Positions 1 through 9,355 of a stretch of DNA of 64,000 bases are shown here, piece after piece. The translations under genes were made by a program, and so were the position numbers. Below the pieces are notes generated by a model, which was not told the origin of the DNA, did no database searches, and was given only the letters and a program-made list of their open reading frames with translations. This DNA comes from Solirubrobacteraceae bacterium (GTDB lineage: Bacteria > Actinomycetota > Thermoleophilia > Solirubrobacterales > Solirubrobacteraceae): assembly GCA_016463765.1 (NCBI GenBank), contig JAEMQS010000015.1:1-64000 (forward strand), in the 5' to 3' direction. Numbering within the stretch: the first letter of the stretch is position 1; each line of letters opens with the position of its first letter.

Positions 1-682
1 CCTCGGAGTACTCGTAGAAGCGGCCCTTGCCCTTGCCCGCGGTGCCCAGGCCGAACCCGAGCTTCGTGATCGCCGTGACGGCGTCCTCGATCGCGGTGAA
101 GTCGTAGCGGCTGTACGCGCGGTCGTTGCCGAGCTTGCCGAGCGACTGCAGCGCGAGCGCGCGATGCACGGCCTCGACGCCCATGATCTCGGCGGAGTAC
201 CGCGCGAGGTCGGCCTGGCCGCCGGCGGCGAACGCCGTGACGCCGATGAGGTAGGCGTTGACGAAGACCTGGTCGCCGGCCACGAGACCGCCGAGCAGGT
301 TCTTCTCGTTGCGGAAGAGCGAGTCCGGGATCCAGATCTTGGTGGTCGCCGCCTTCGCGCCGTTCGCCGTGAGGAACTCGTAGTGCAGCTTCTCCTCGTA
401 CGCGGCGGCGCGCACGTTGTTGCGGGTGGTGCGGTCGTCGAAGTCGACCTTCTCGGCGCCGACGGTGTTGACGATCGTCGCGAGCACCTCAGCGGTGGCG
501 GCGATGTTCAGGATGGTCTGCGCGTCGTTGGCCGCCATGGCCTTGGACGGCAGGGCCATCAGGCCGAGGCCACCGACGGCGGCGGCGGCACCGCCGACGA
601 AGCGGCGGCGCGTGGCGGCCGACTCGCCGGCGTGGAGACGGTCGACGGCGTCGGCGATCATGTGATGCGGGTCAGGAGTCAT
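1..682 (-). CDS. Tat-exported ferritin-like domain protein (3' end cut by window edge)
   Basis: Reading leftward from an ATG at 682 gives 227 codons that run off the left edge, so the C-terminus is missing. The N-terminus carries a twin-arginine signal (TRRRF followed by a small/hydrophobic stretch ending near SKAMA, about residues 20-50). The mature part is helical, with ExxH-like pairs (EEKLH and EAVH) typical of ferritin-like di-metal or metal-free four-helix bundles that are often annotated as ferritin-like in actinobacteria. An exported location and possible metal binding or stress role are inferred. Specific substrate or iron storage activity cannot be claimed. The gene lies downstream of acnA on the same strand, separated by a strong hairpin at 757-808. 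Confidence 0.75.
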   Translation of the reverse strand, partial: MTPDPHHMIADAVDRLHAGESAATRRRFVGGAAAAVGGLGLMALPSKAMAANDAQTILNIAATAEVLATIVNTVGAEKVDFDDRTTRNNVRAAAYEEKLHYEFLTANGAKAATTKIWIPDSLFRNEKNLLGGLVAGDQVFVNAYLIGVTAFAAGGQADLARYSAEIMGVEAVHRALALQSLGKLGNDRAYSRYDFTAIEDAVTAITKLGFGLGTAGKGKGRFYEYSE

Positions 683-756
683 GCCGGGCACTTCCCGGCA
701 TGACGGCGCGACGGTTCGATGTCCCGGCGCGCCGCCGCTCCCTATCGGCCCCGGCA

Positions 757-808
757 CGCTGAGCGTCCGATAGTGGTCGCCCTGGCGACCACGATGTGAC
801 GCTCAGCG
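757..808 (-). terminator. Nested two-stem hairpin just after acnA
   Basis: The outer arms CGCTGAGCGTC (757-767) and GACGCTCAGCG (798-808) are perfectly complementary. Inside them GTGGTCGCC (773-781) and GGCGACCAC (784-792) pair perfectly, leaving two symmetrical 5-nt internal loops. It begins 11 bases past the acnA stop, so termination or 3'-end stabilisation of the acnA transcript is likely. There is no T-tract, so a Rho-independent mechanism is uncertain. Confidence 0.6.
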
Positions 809-819
809 GGGTGGGGCGC

Positions 820-3624
<2,805 letters not shown>

Positions 3625-3695
3625 GTCGGGTCCTCGCGAAATCTGTGTCAGGTGGGAGCTTCCACCCTACCCGGCGCGACCGGTTCTCCGACCTC

Positions 3696-4229
3696 TCAGC
3701 GACTCGGCACGACGGGGCGCAGGCCACGCATCGCGGCGATCCGCCCGACGAGGGCCGCCACGCCCTTCTGCGCGGTGATCGGAACCCCCGTCACCCAGGT
3801 GTTCCCGTGGGCGACGCGCAGGATCGCCATGACCTGCGAGATCGTCGGTTCGTCCTGGACGTCGCAGCGCCCCTCCTCGAGCCACGTCAGGTACGACCCG
3901 AAGTACACCGGGACGAAGTCGGGCCGGGGGTAGATCTCGTGCTCGATGACCGCCCGGCCATCGATCGGATGCGGGTGGACGTGCGACGTCGCCGGTGCGA
4001 CCTCCATGACCTCACCGGCCACCAGCAGCCGGTCCTCGCCGTCGACCGACCCCACCGCGGAGCCCTCGATCACGGTGAACCGCTCGCTGCCGTCGAGGTG
4101 GTAATGCGCCTTGCCCGCCCCGGTGCCCGGCGGGAACGTGCGGCGGATCCGGAAGCGCTCGGGCGAGTTCTCGAGCACTTCGATCGTGGTGCCGCGCGGG
4201 CTGCGCACGACCTGGCCGGGCTCGAGCAT
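3696..4229 (-). CDS. Cupin-fold protein
   Basis: 177 residues with a single double-stranded beta-helix. The metal-site motif 1 is recognisable around GKAHYHLDGSERFTVIEG (H-x-H, then E). A second motif with HVHPHP lies about 50 residues later. The metal ligands suggest a metal-binding cupin, but nothing identifies a substrate. It starts at the ATG at 4229. It lies upstream of acnA with a 71-base gap, so co-transcription is possible but unproven. The C-terminal third (after about residue 130) is outside the cupin core and has no recognised motif. Confidence 0.75.
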   Translation of the reverse strand: MLEPGQVVRSPRGTTIEVLENSPERFRIRRTFPPGTGAGKAHYHLDGSERFTVIEGSAVGSVDGEDRLLVAGEVMEVAPATSHVHPHPIDGRAVIEHEIYPRPDFVPVYFGSYLTWLEEGRCDVQDEPTISQVMAILRVAHGNTWVTGVPITAQKGVAALVGRIAAMRGLRPVVPSR

Positions 4230-4271
4230 GGGACAGTATGTCCCGGCCGTGTGCCCCGGTGCAACCGGGGG

Positions 4272-4907
4272 TCAGGCCGACGCGATCTCGGAGCGCAGCA
4301 GCGAATCGCCGGAATGGCCGGGGTCGCCGTCCTCACGCTCGACGCTGACGTCCAGCGCCGCGTACTTCGCCGGATCGATCCCGAGGGCGAACTGCACGTC
4401 GGCCGTGCCGTCCTCACCGACCCGGAACGTGCCGATCGGCGCCAGGTCGTCCGGGCTGTTCAGCGCCCACAGCTCGTAGAACTCCCCGGGCTTGGAGGCG
4501 GGCAGGCCGCTGACCTCCAGGGCCATGCCGTCGAGGTCCCCGCCCATCGAGGCCGTCGCCGTCGCGCCGGGCGCACCCGGGAGCGCCGCGAGCTGCACCT
4601 GCTCGCCCGGAACCGGGGCGTCGTCGCCGCCGGCCACCAGCAGGCCGCCGGCCACGCCGACGAGCAGCAGCACGCTGGCCATCGCCGCCGCGGTGACCGG
4701 GCGCAGGGTGAACGACCCGGCCAGCCAGGCGCGCAGCCCGGTCCGCGGCGCACGCGGCGCGGAGGCCTGCGGCACCGGCGCCGCGTCGGGCATGGCGCCG
4801 AAGTCGATGCGCAGCGGCGGGGCGTCCGGCGGTTGCCACGCGTCGCCGGGCAGCTGCTGCAGCCTGCGGATCACGTCGTCCGTGGTGATGTCGCGGCGCT
4901 CACTCAC
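4272..4907 (-). CDS. RskA-type anti-sigma factor
   Basis: 211 residues from a GTG at 4907 that overlaps the sigma gene stop as GTGA, which decides the start. The N-terminal cytosolic part is short. One transmembrane helix lies at about residues 71-92 (AAAMASVLLLVGVAGGLLVAG). The extracytoplasmic C-terminal half matches the anti-sigma-K (RskA) domain, with GEFYELWAL, PIGTFRV and a closing VEREDGDPGHSGDSLL. Proteins of this family hold a SigK-type ECF factor at the membrane and release it after regulated proteolysis. The gene follows its sigma partner directly. The N-terminal zinc-anti-sigma HxxxCxxC motif is absent, as in other RskA proteins. Confidence 0.85.
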   Translation of the reverse strand: MSERRDITTDDVIRRLQQLPGDAWQPPDAPPLRIDFGAMPDAAPVPQASAPRAPRTGLRAWLAGSFTLRPVTAAAMASVLLLVGVAGGLLVAGGDDAPVPGEQVQLAALPGAPGATATASMGGDLDGMALEVSGLPASKPGEFYELWALNSPDDLAPIGTFRVGEDGTADVQFALGIDPAKYAALDVSVEREDGDPGHSGDSLLRSEIASA

Positions 4908-5473
4908 TGCGCCACCTCCTCGTACTCCAGTTCGTCGCGCAGGCGTTCCAGCGCGCGCGCCATTCTCGTCTTGACGGTGCCGAGCGCGATCCCGGTGCGC
5001 TCGGCGATCTCGCTCTGGCTGAGGTTGAGGTGGAAGCGCATGCGCAGCACCTCGGCCTCCTCCTCGGGAAGGTCGGCGAGCAGGGCGGCCATCCGCCACT
5101 GCTCGTGCAGCTCCTCGACGGGGCTGGCCGCGGACTGCTGGTCCAGCACCGCCAGGGAGCCCGCGGGATCCCGGGGCTCGGGGATGCGCTTGCGCAGATG
5201 ATCCACGGCGCGGCTGCGCGCGATGGTCATGATCCAGGTCGCGGCGCTCGCCCGCGCGGGGTCGAACGTCGGGCCACGCTGCCAGACCTCCAGGAAGACC
5301 TGCTGCTGGACGTCCTCCGCCTGCGCGGGATCGCCGAGCGTGCGGGCGAGGTACCCGTAGGTGAGGCGGCCGTAGTGCTCGTAGATCTCGGTCATGACGG
5401 TGGAGTCGCGCTTGCGTAGGCGGGCAGCCAGCTTCTTCTCCGCGCGATCGGGTCGTCGAGCCCCAGTCGTCAT
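4904..5473 (-). CDS. ECF RNA polymerase sigma factor (SigK-like)
   Basis: 189 residues from the ATG at 5473. Region 2 is seen as the stretch ending in DPAQAEDVQQQVFLEVW followed by WIMTIARSRAVDHLRKR. Region 4 is a helix-turn-helix with LSQSEIAERTGIALGTVKTR. Region 3 is lacking, as in the ECF family. It directs polymerase to promoters activated when the linked RskA-type anti-sigma factor (overlapping by GTGA) releases it. The HtaA-like exported protein starts divergently 248 bases away and is a reasonable target, but no promoter match was established by eye. Longer upstream reading from 5692 has shadow-like composition, so the internal ATG was chosen. Confidence 0.88.
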   Translation of the reverse strand: MTTGARRPDRAEKKLAARLRKRDSTVMTEIYEHYGRLTYGYLARTLGDPAQAEDVQQQVFLEVWQRGPTFDPARASAATWIMTIARSRAVDHLRKRIPEPRDPAGSLAVLDQQSAASPVEELHEQWRMAALLADLPEEEAEVLRMRFHLNLSQSEIAERTGIALGTVKTRMARALERLRDELEYEEVAQ

Positions 5474-5721
5474 AGACGAGAGCTTGACGGGTTCGCTCGT
5501 CGCTTGCGTGGGCGGCGACAGGAGACTGGCTTCCACATCCGGGTCTACGCGAGCCAGGGACCGAACGGTTCGGGACCGGTGCGGCGAACCGCAATGTGGC
5601 GCGTCCACCTGCTCCGGCGAGCGCGTCCGCGCCAGGAGCGACGCCCGGCGAACCGGCAGGCCCGCTCGGCACGGACAGCCCAGCGTTCGCACCGAACTCC
5701 CATCCTGGAGGACCGCACACC

Positions 5722-6777
5722 ATGACCTCGACCACGATCCGACGCACGGCCGCCTCGGCCGTCGCGATCGGCGCGGCCGCCGCCCTCATCGGGGCGCCCG
5801 GCGCGCAGGCCCAGTCCGACACCAGCGCTGATGTCGCGAGCGGGCAGACGATGCTCAACCTCGACGCCGGAACCGCCCGCGTCCTGCGCGCAAACAGCAT
5901 CGGCGTCTCGCTGGTGAAGCCCGCGAAGAACAGCCGCAGCGGCCTGACCTTCGCGGTCGCCCCGTCCGGCTCGTCGCTGGACCCCCGGACGTACGCGGGC
6001 ACCCTGAACCACACCGGCGGCCTGCGCTTCCGTGCCGGCGGCAAGACGCTGTCGCTCACCCGCTTTCAGGTGAAGGTCGGTTCGCGCTCGACGCTGAGCG
6101 CCGTCGTCAACGGCGGGGCGCGCGCGACGATCATCTCGCTGAACACCAGCAAGGCGAAGATCAAGCGGACCGGCATCAACACGGGAGCGAGCGGCATCGT
6201 CGCGTCGCTGAACGCCACCGGCGCCACCGCGCTGAACCGCTACTTCGGCGTGCGGCTGTTCAAGAGCGGGCTGAAGCTCGGCACCGTCCGCAGCGAGGCG
6301 AAGTTCGGTGAGATCGTCTTCGCCGGCGGCCAGACCGACCTCGCCCTGGACGGGGGCACCCTCGCCGCGCTCGGCGGCCTTGGCGTCTCGCCCGGCATCA
6401 TCGCCCCGGCCACGCTCGCCGGCACGACCGCGTCGTTCCCGATCACGGGCGGCAAGGTCAACGCCGAGACGCTCGCCGGCTCGATCACGCACAGCGGTGG
6501 CATCAGCCTCACGGCCGGTGCGACCCGCGTGGAGCTGACGAACTTCGACATCCAGCTGCCGAAGCTCCTGCTCCAGGTCAACGGCGGGACCCCGGCCCCG
6601 GCGGTCGACCTCGACGCGAGCAACGCCCAGGTTCGCGTCACCGGGCGCAACGTCACGGTGAGCAACGTCGTCGCGAAGGTCAACGCGGCCGGCGCCTCGG
6701 CGCTCAGCGGCGCGTTCGGCACCACGGTGCCGCAGGTGACGCTCGGCGTTGCCACGGTCAAGGGTCAGGCTCGCTGA
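5722..6777 (+). CDS. Secreted HtaA-like repeat protein
   Basis: 351 residues from the ATG at 5722, which has GGAGG 10 bases upstream. A Sec signal peptide spans about residues 1-33 (ending AQAQ). The mature protein contains two copies of an approximately 150-residue module. Each has an initial LD-x5-L segment, a strand such as FPITGG, a G-x-(I/L)-x-H-(S/T)-GG turn followed by an LTAG strand, and a closing valine-rich strand. This pattern resembles HtaA-type domains, which in corynebacteria bind haem at the cell surface. Haem binding here is not demonstrated, and the link to HtaA is a pattern-level judgement. It is divergent from the sigma/anti-sigma pair and converges on a related lipoprotein gene. 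Confidence 0.65.
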   Translation: MTSTTIRRTAASAVAIGAAAALIGAPGAQAQSDTSADVASGQTMLNLDAGTARVLRANSIGVSLVKPAKNSRSGLTFAVAPSGSSLDPRTYAGTLNHTGGLRFRAGGKTLSLTRFQVKVGSRSTLSAVVNGGARATIISLNTSKAKIKRTGINTGASGIVASLNATGATALNRYFGVRLFKSGLKLGTVRSEAKFGEIVFAGGQTDLALDGGTLAALGGLGVSPGIIAPATLAGTTASFPITGGKVNAETLAGSITHSGGISLTAGATRVELTNFDIQLPKLLLQVNGGTPAPAVDLDASNAQVRVTGRNVTVSNVVAKVNAAGASALSGAFGTTVPQVTLGVATVKGQAR

Positions 6778-6788
6778 CCCGAACGGCA

Positions 6789-6821
6789 TGCGCCGGCCGC
6801 CTCGTCGAGGCGGCCGGCGCA
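6789..6821. terminator. Bidirectional hairpin terminator
   Basis: A 33-base near-perfect dyad lies between two convergent genes. The arms TGCGCCGGCCGCCTCG and CGAGGCGGCCGGCGCA surround a single T. In practice the central bases form the loop, leaving about 14 paired bases. It starts 12 bases after one stop and ends 10 bases before the other. Confidence 0.85.
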
Positions 6822-6830
6822 GCTCGGTGA

Positions 6831-7508
6831 TCAGGCGCCGGTGTTGACCGTGATGGTCGCGACGCCGATGGTGAGGCCCTCGGCGAGGTCGTCGATGCCG
6901 AACGTCTCGTTCAGCAGGTCGGCGGCTTCGGCCTTGAGCTCGACCGTCGTGCCCTGCAGGACGGCGGTGCCGTCGGCCTCGTTGACCTTGAGCGGCTCAA
7001 GCGTGCCGCCGTCGAGGAAGAACAGCGGGGCGCTCTCGGCGGCGACCTCGCCGTCGACGCTGACGGTGCCCGTGAGCACCGAGGCGCCCGGGTCGATGAC
7101 GAAGTCGGTCAGCTCGACGACCTTCTCGCCGGCGGTCAGGCTCAGGCCGCTGCCCTCATGGTTGATCTCGCCCTGGACGAACGGCGAGACGGTGCCGGGC
7201 TTGTAGTACGTGACGTTGCCGCTCGTGATCGGGAAGACGGCGGAGCCCTCTTCGGTGATCTCGGCGTCGCCGACGGGGCCGGGCGCGACCTTCAGCGACT
7301 CGAGCGCCTCGACGAAGCCGGCGTCGAGTGCGACGGCCGTCGTGCGGCCGGTCAGCTCGTCGATCTGCGCGACGGGCTCGGGCGTGGTCATCTCGGCGGC
7401 CGTGGCGCCACCGGACGCGCTCTCGGTGTCCTCGTCGTCGCCGCAGGCAGCGACGCCAAAGGCGAGCACGGCGGTCGCTGCAACAGCAGCGGGAATACGG
7501 AAGTTCAT
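6831..7508 (-). CDS. HtaA-like lipoprotein
   Basis: 225 residues. A lipoprotein signal peptide ends at Cys22 (lipobox FGVAAC), followed by an acidic, Ser/Thr-rich tether (GDDEDTESASGG). One copy of the same module as the neighbouring secreted protein follows: VALDAGFVEAL, FPITSGN, a GEINHEGSGLSLTAG turn, and the closing GLTIGVATITV. The pair could act together at the cell surface, with one form anchored and one released. Ligand unknown. The gene is convergent with the secreted paralogue and separated from it by a strong terminator. Confidence 0.68.
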   Translation of the reverse strand: MNFRIPAAVAATAVLAFGVAACGDDEDTESASGGATAAEMTTPEPVAQIDELTGRTTAVALDAGFVEALESLKVAPGPVGDAEITEEGSAVFPITSGNVTYYKPGTVSPFVQGEINHEGSGLSLTAGEKVVELTDFVIDPGASVLTGTVSVDGEVAAESAPLFFLDGGTLEPLKVNEADGTAVLQGTTVELKAEAADLLNETFGIDDLAEGLTIGVATITVNTGA

Positions 7509-7590
7509 GGAATCGGACCCTCTTGTTCGTTGACGGAGTTGGCAGGTACTTCGCCGATCCCGTCGCCGAGGGTTCAGATCGATCCGCGCA

Positions 7591-8004
7591 TCACGGCACG
7601 CGCAGGAGCCGCCACGTACACGCGCACGCGAGCACGACCATGAGGCTGGAGCTGGTCAGGCACCACTGACAGGTCGCTTCGATCTGGAAGACCGATTCGT
7701 ACGTGAGGTAGGCACTGAAGCCCACCCCGATGAGCGCGGTCAGCGCGCCGAGCATGCGCGCCCACTCCGTCGTCAGCACCGCACAGATGAGCAGCGTGAT
7801 GTACGCGCCGAGGCCGAGCAGCGCGACGGGCAGGCCCAGGAGCTCGGACTGATCCGAGGCCTGGACCTTCGCGCAGCCGCCCTCGCCGCCGGCCGTGCAG
7901 ATCGGCTCGATGTCGGCGTAGTGGACGTACGTGAGGTACCCGGCGACGCCGATGCCGACGACGCTCAGGACCCCGATGGCGATGCGCAGCGCGCGCTCGC
8001 TCAC
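7591..8004 (-). CDS. VKOR-family disulfide reoxidase
   Basis: 137 residues, four predicted membrane helices. The loop cysteines Cys36 and Cys44 and the active-site CQWC (Cys112, Cys115) are present, together with the conserved Ser in QSELLGLP. Bacterial VKOR homologues reoxidise a DsbA-type partner using quinone and replace DsbB in actinobacteria. The GTG start at 8004 overlaps the stop of the DsbA-like gene (GTGA), so the two are translationally coupled. The likely role is disulfide formation in exported proteins. Confidence 0.9.
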   Translation of the reverse strand: MSERALRIAIGVLSVVGIGVAGYLTYVHYADIEPICTAGGEGGCAKVQASDQSELLGLPVALLGLGAYITLLICAVLTTEWARMLGALTALIGVGFSAYLTYESVFQIEATCQWCLTSSSLMVVLACACTWRLLRVP

Positions 8005-8783
8005 TTCTCGGCCGCCGCCAGCTGCTCGTCGATCTGGTCGGTGAACTCTCCGACCTCGAGCGGGTTGGCGTCGACCGCCTCGATCTCGCCGCCGGTCGGA
8101 CCCATGGCGAAGGACGGCGTCGAGTCCCGGCCCTTGCGGCTGGCCTCGAGCTGCGCGTCGTTCAGCGCCTTCGTGACCGCTTCGCTGCCCTGCGCCTCCA
8201 CGGCGGCGTCGTAGTCGACCCCGGCGTCAGCCGCGACGGTGCGGAGGAAGTCGTCGGTGACGTAGCCCGAGTTCTCCTCGCCCTGCTGCGCGTAGAACGC
8301 CTCGGTGAACTGCCACGTCCGGTTCTGCTCGCCCGCCGCGACCGCGAAGCGCGCGGCGGTGACGGAGTCCTCGCCGAGGAAGGTCAAGGGCTTCAGCACG
8401 ACGCGCGCCTTGCCGGTGCGCACGTACTCCTCGAGCACGGTCGGGAACACCTCGCGGCTGAACTGGCCGCAGAAGGGACACTGGTAGTCGACGTACTCCT
8501 CGATGGTCAGCGGGGCGTCGGGGTCACCGAGCACCAGGCCGTCCTGTGCGATCCCGCCGACGAGCGCGGCTGCCGCCTTGCCCTCGGCCGAGCCGCCGGG
8601 CTCGCTGTCCTCGGTGCCGGACTGGCTGATCAGGATCGCGCCGACGACCACGATGGCGGCCAGTGCCACGACGCCACCGAGGATCGATAGCCGCTTCTTG
8701 CGCTGGGCGGACGCCTGCTGCTTCGCCTGGGCCGCCTCGCGCTCGGCGCGGCGGGCGGCCTTCTCCTCTGCTCGAGAACTCAT
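8001..8783 (-). CDS. Membrane-anchored DsbA-like thioredoxin-fold protein
   Basis: 260 residues. A charged cytosolic N-terminus (about 1-30) precedes a transmembrane anchor (about 32-53) and a Ser/Gly-rich spacer. The thioredoxin-fold domain follows with CPFC (Cys102, Cys105) and the cis-proline region TPSFAMG near residue 222. The helical insertion typical of DsbA lies between. It should oxidise exported proteins outside the membrane and be recycled by the VKOR homologue encoded next in the operon. Start ATG at 8783. Confidence 0.9.
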   Translation of the reverse strand: MSSRAEEKAARRAEREAAQAKQQASAQRKKRLSILGGVVALAAIVVVGAILISQSGTEDSEPGGSAEGKAAAALVGGIAQDGLVLGDPDAPLTIEEYVDYQCPFCGQFSREVFPTVLEEYVRTGKARVVLKPLTFLGEDSVTAARFAVAAGEQNRTWQFTEAFYAQQGEENSGYVTDDFLRTVAADAGVDYDAAVEAQGSEAVTKALNDAQLEASRKGRDSTPSFAMGPTGGEIEAVDANPLEVGEFTDQIDEQLAAAEK

Positions 8784-8878
8784 GTCTACACCGTACCGAG
8801 CAGGCGGTGCGGCCTTTTCCGGTTCGTGTGCGGGGGAAACCGCAGAACCAATCGGGCCCGGCGGCCGTAGGAGCAGTG

Positions 8879-9349
8879 ATGACGGAATCCGTGTGGGACT
8901 ACCCGCGACCCCCGAGGGTCGAGCCGTGCACCCGCCGGGTGCGCGTGGAGCACGGCGGGGCGATCGTCGCGGCGTCGACCTCGGCGCTGCGCGTCCTCGA
9001 GACCAGTCACCCGCCCGTCATCTACATCCCGCCGCGGGACGTCGACATGTCACGGCTGCACGAGGTCGCCGACGCCTCCACCTACTGCGAGTTCAAAGGT
9101 GTGGCCTCGTACTTCGACCTCGTCGACCCGGACGGGCCCGTCTCCGGTCTGGCCGCGTGGACCTACCGGGCGCCCGTCCCGGCCTACGCGGCGCTGCGCG
9201 ACCATGTCGCGTTCTACCCCGGCCGCGTCGAGGGCTGCTGGCTCGACGACGAGCGGGTCCTCGCCCAGGAGGGCGACTTCTACGGCGGCTGGGTCACCGC
9301 CGACATCACCGGGCCGTTCAAGGGCGGGCCGGGCACGCGAGGGTGGTGA
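8879..9349 (+). CDS. DUF427 domain protein
   Basis: 156 residues from the ATG at 8879 with TAGGAG just upstream. It shows the DUF427 pattern: a V-R-V-x-HGG start with the strand GAIVAASTSALRVLET, the PPVIYIPPRDVDM segment, CEFKGVASYFDL, and the closing RVEGCWLDDERVLAQEGDFYGGW. The family is a small beta-rich fold of unknown biochemical role, found widely in actinobacteria and proteobacteria. It is divergent from the DsbA-like gene and converges on the molybdopterin oxidoreductase. A short GGTGG/CCACC hairpin (9342-9354) has the stop codon in its loop. Confidence 0.8.
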   Translation: MTESVWDYPRPPRVEPCTRRVRVEHGGAIVAASTSALRVLETSHPPVIYIPPRDVDMSRLHEVADASTYCEFKGVASYFDLVDPDGPVSGLAAWTYRAPVPAYAALRDHVAFYPGRVEGCWLDDERVLAQEGDFYGGWVTADITGPFKGGPGTRGW

Positions 9350-9355
9350 CCACCG

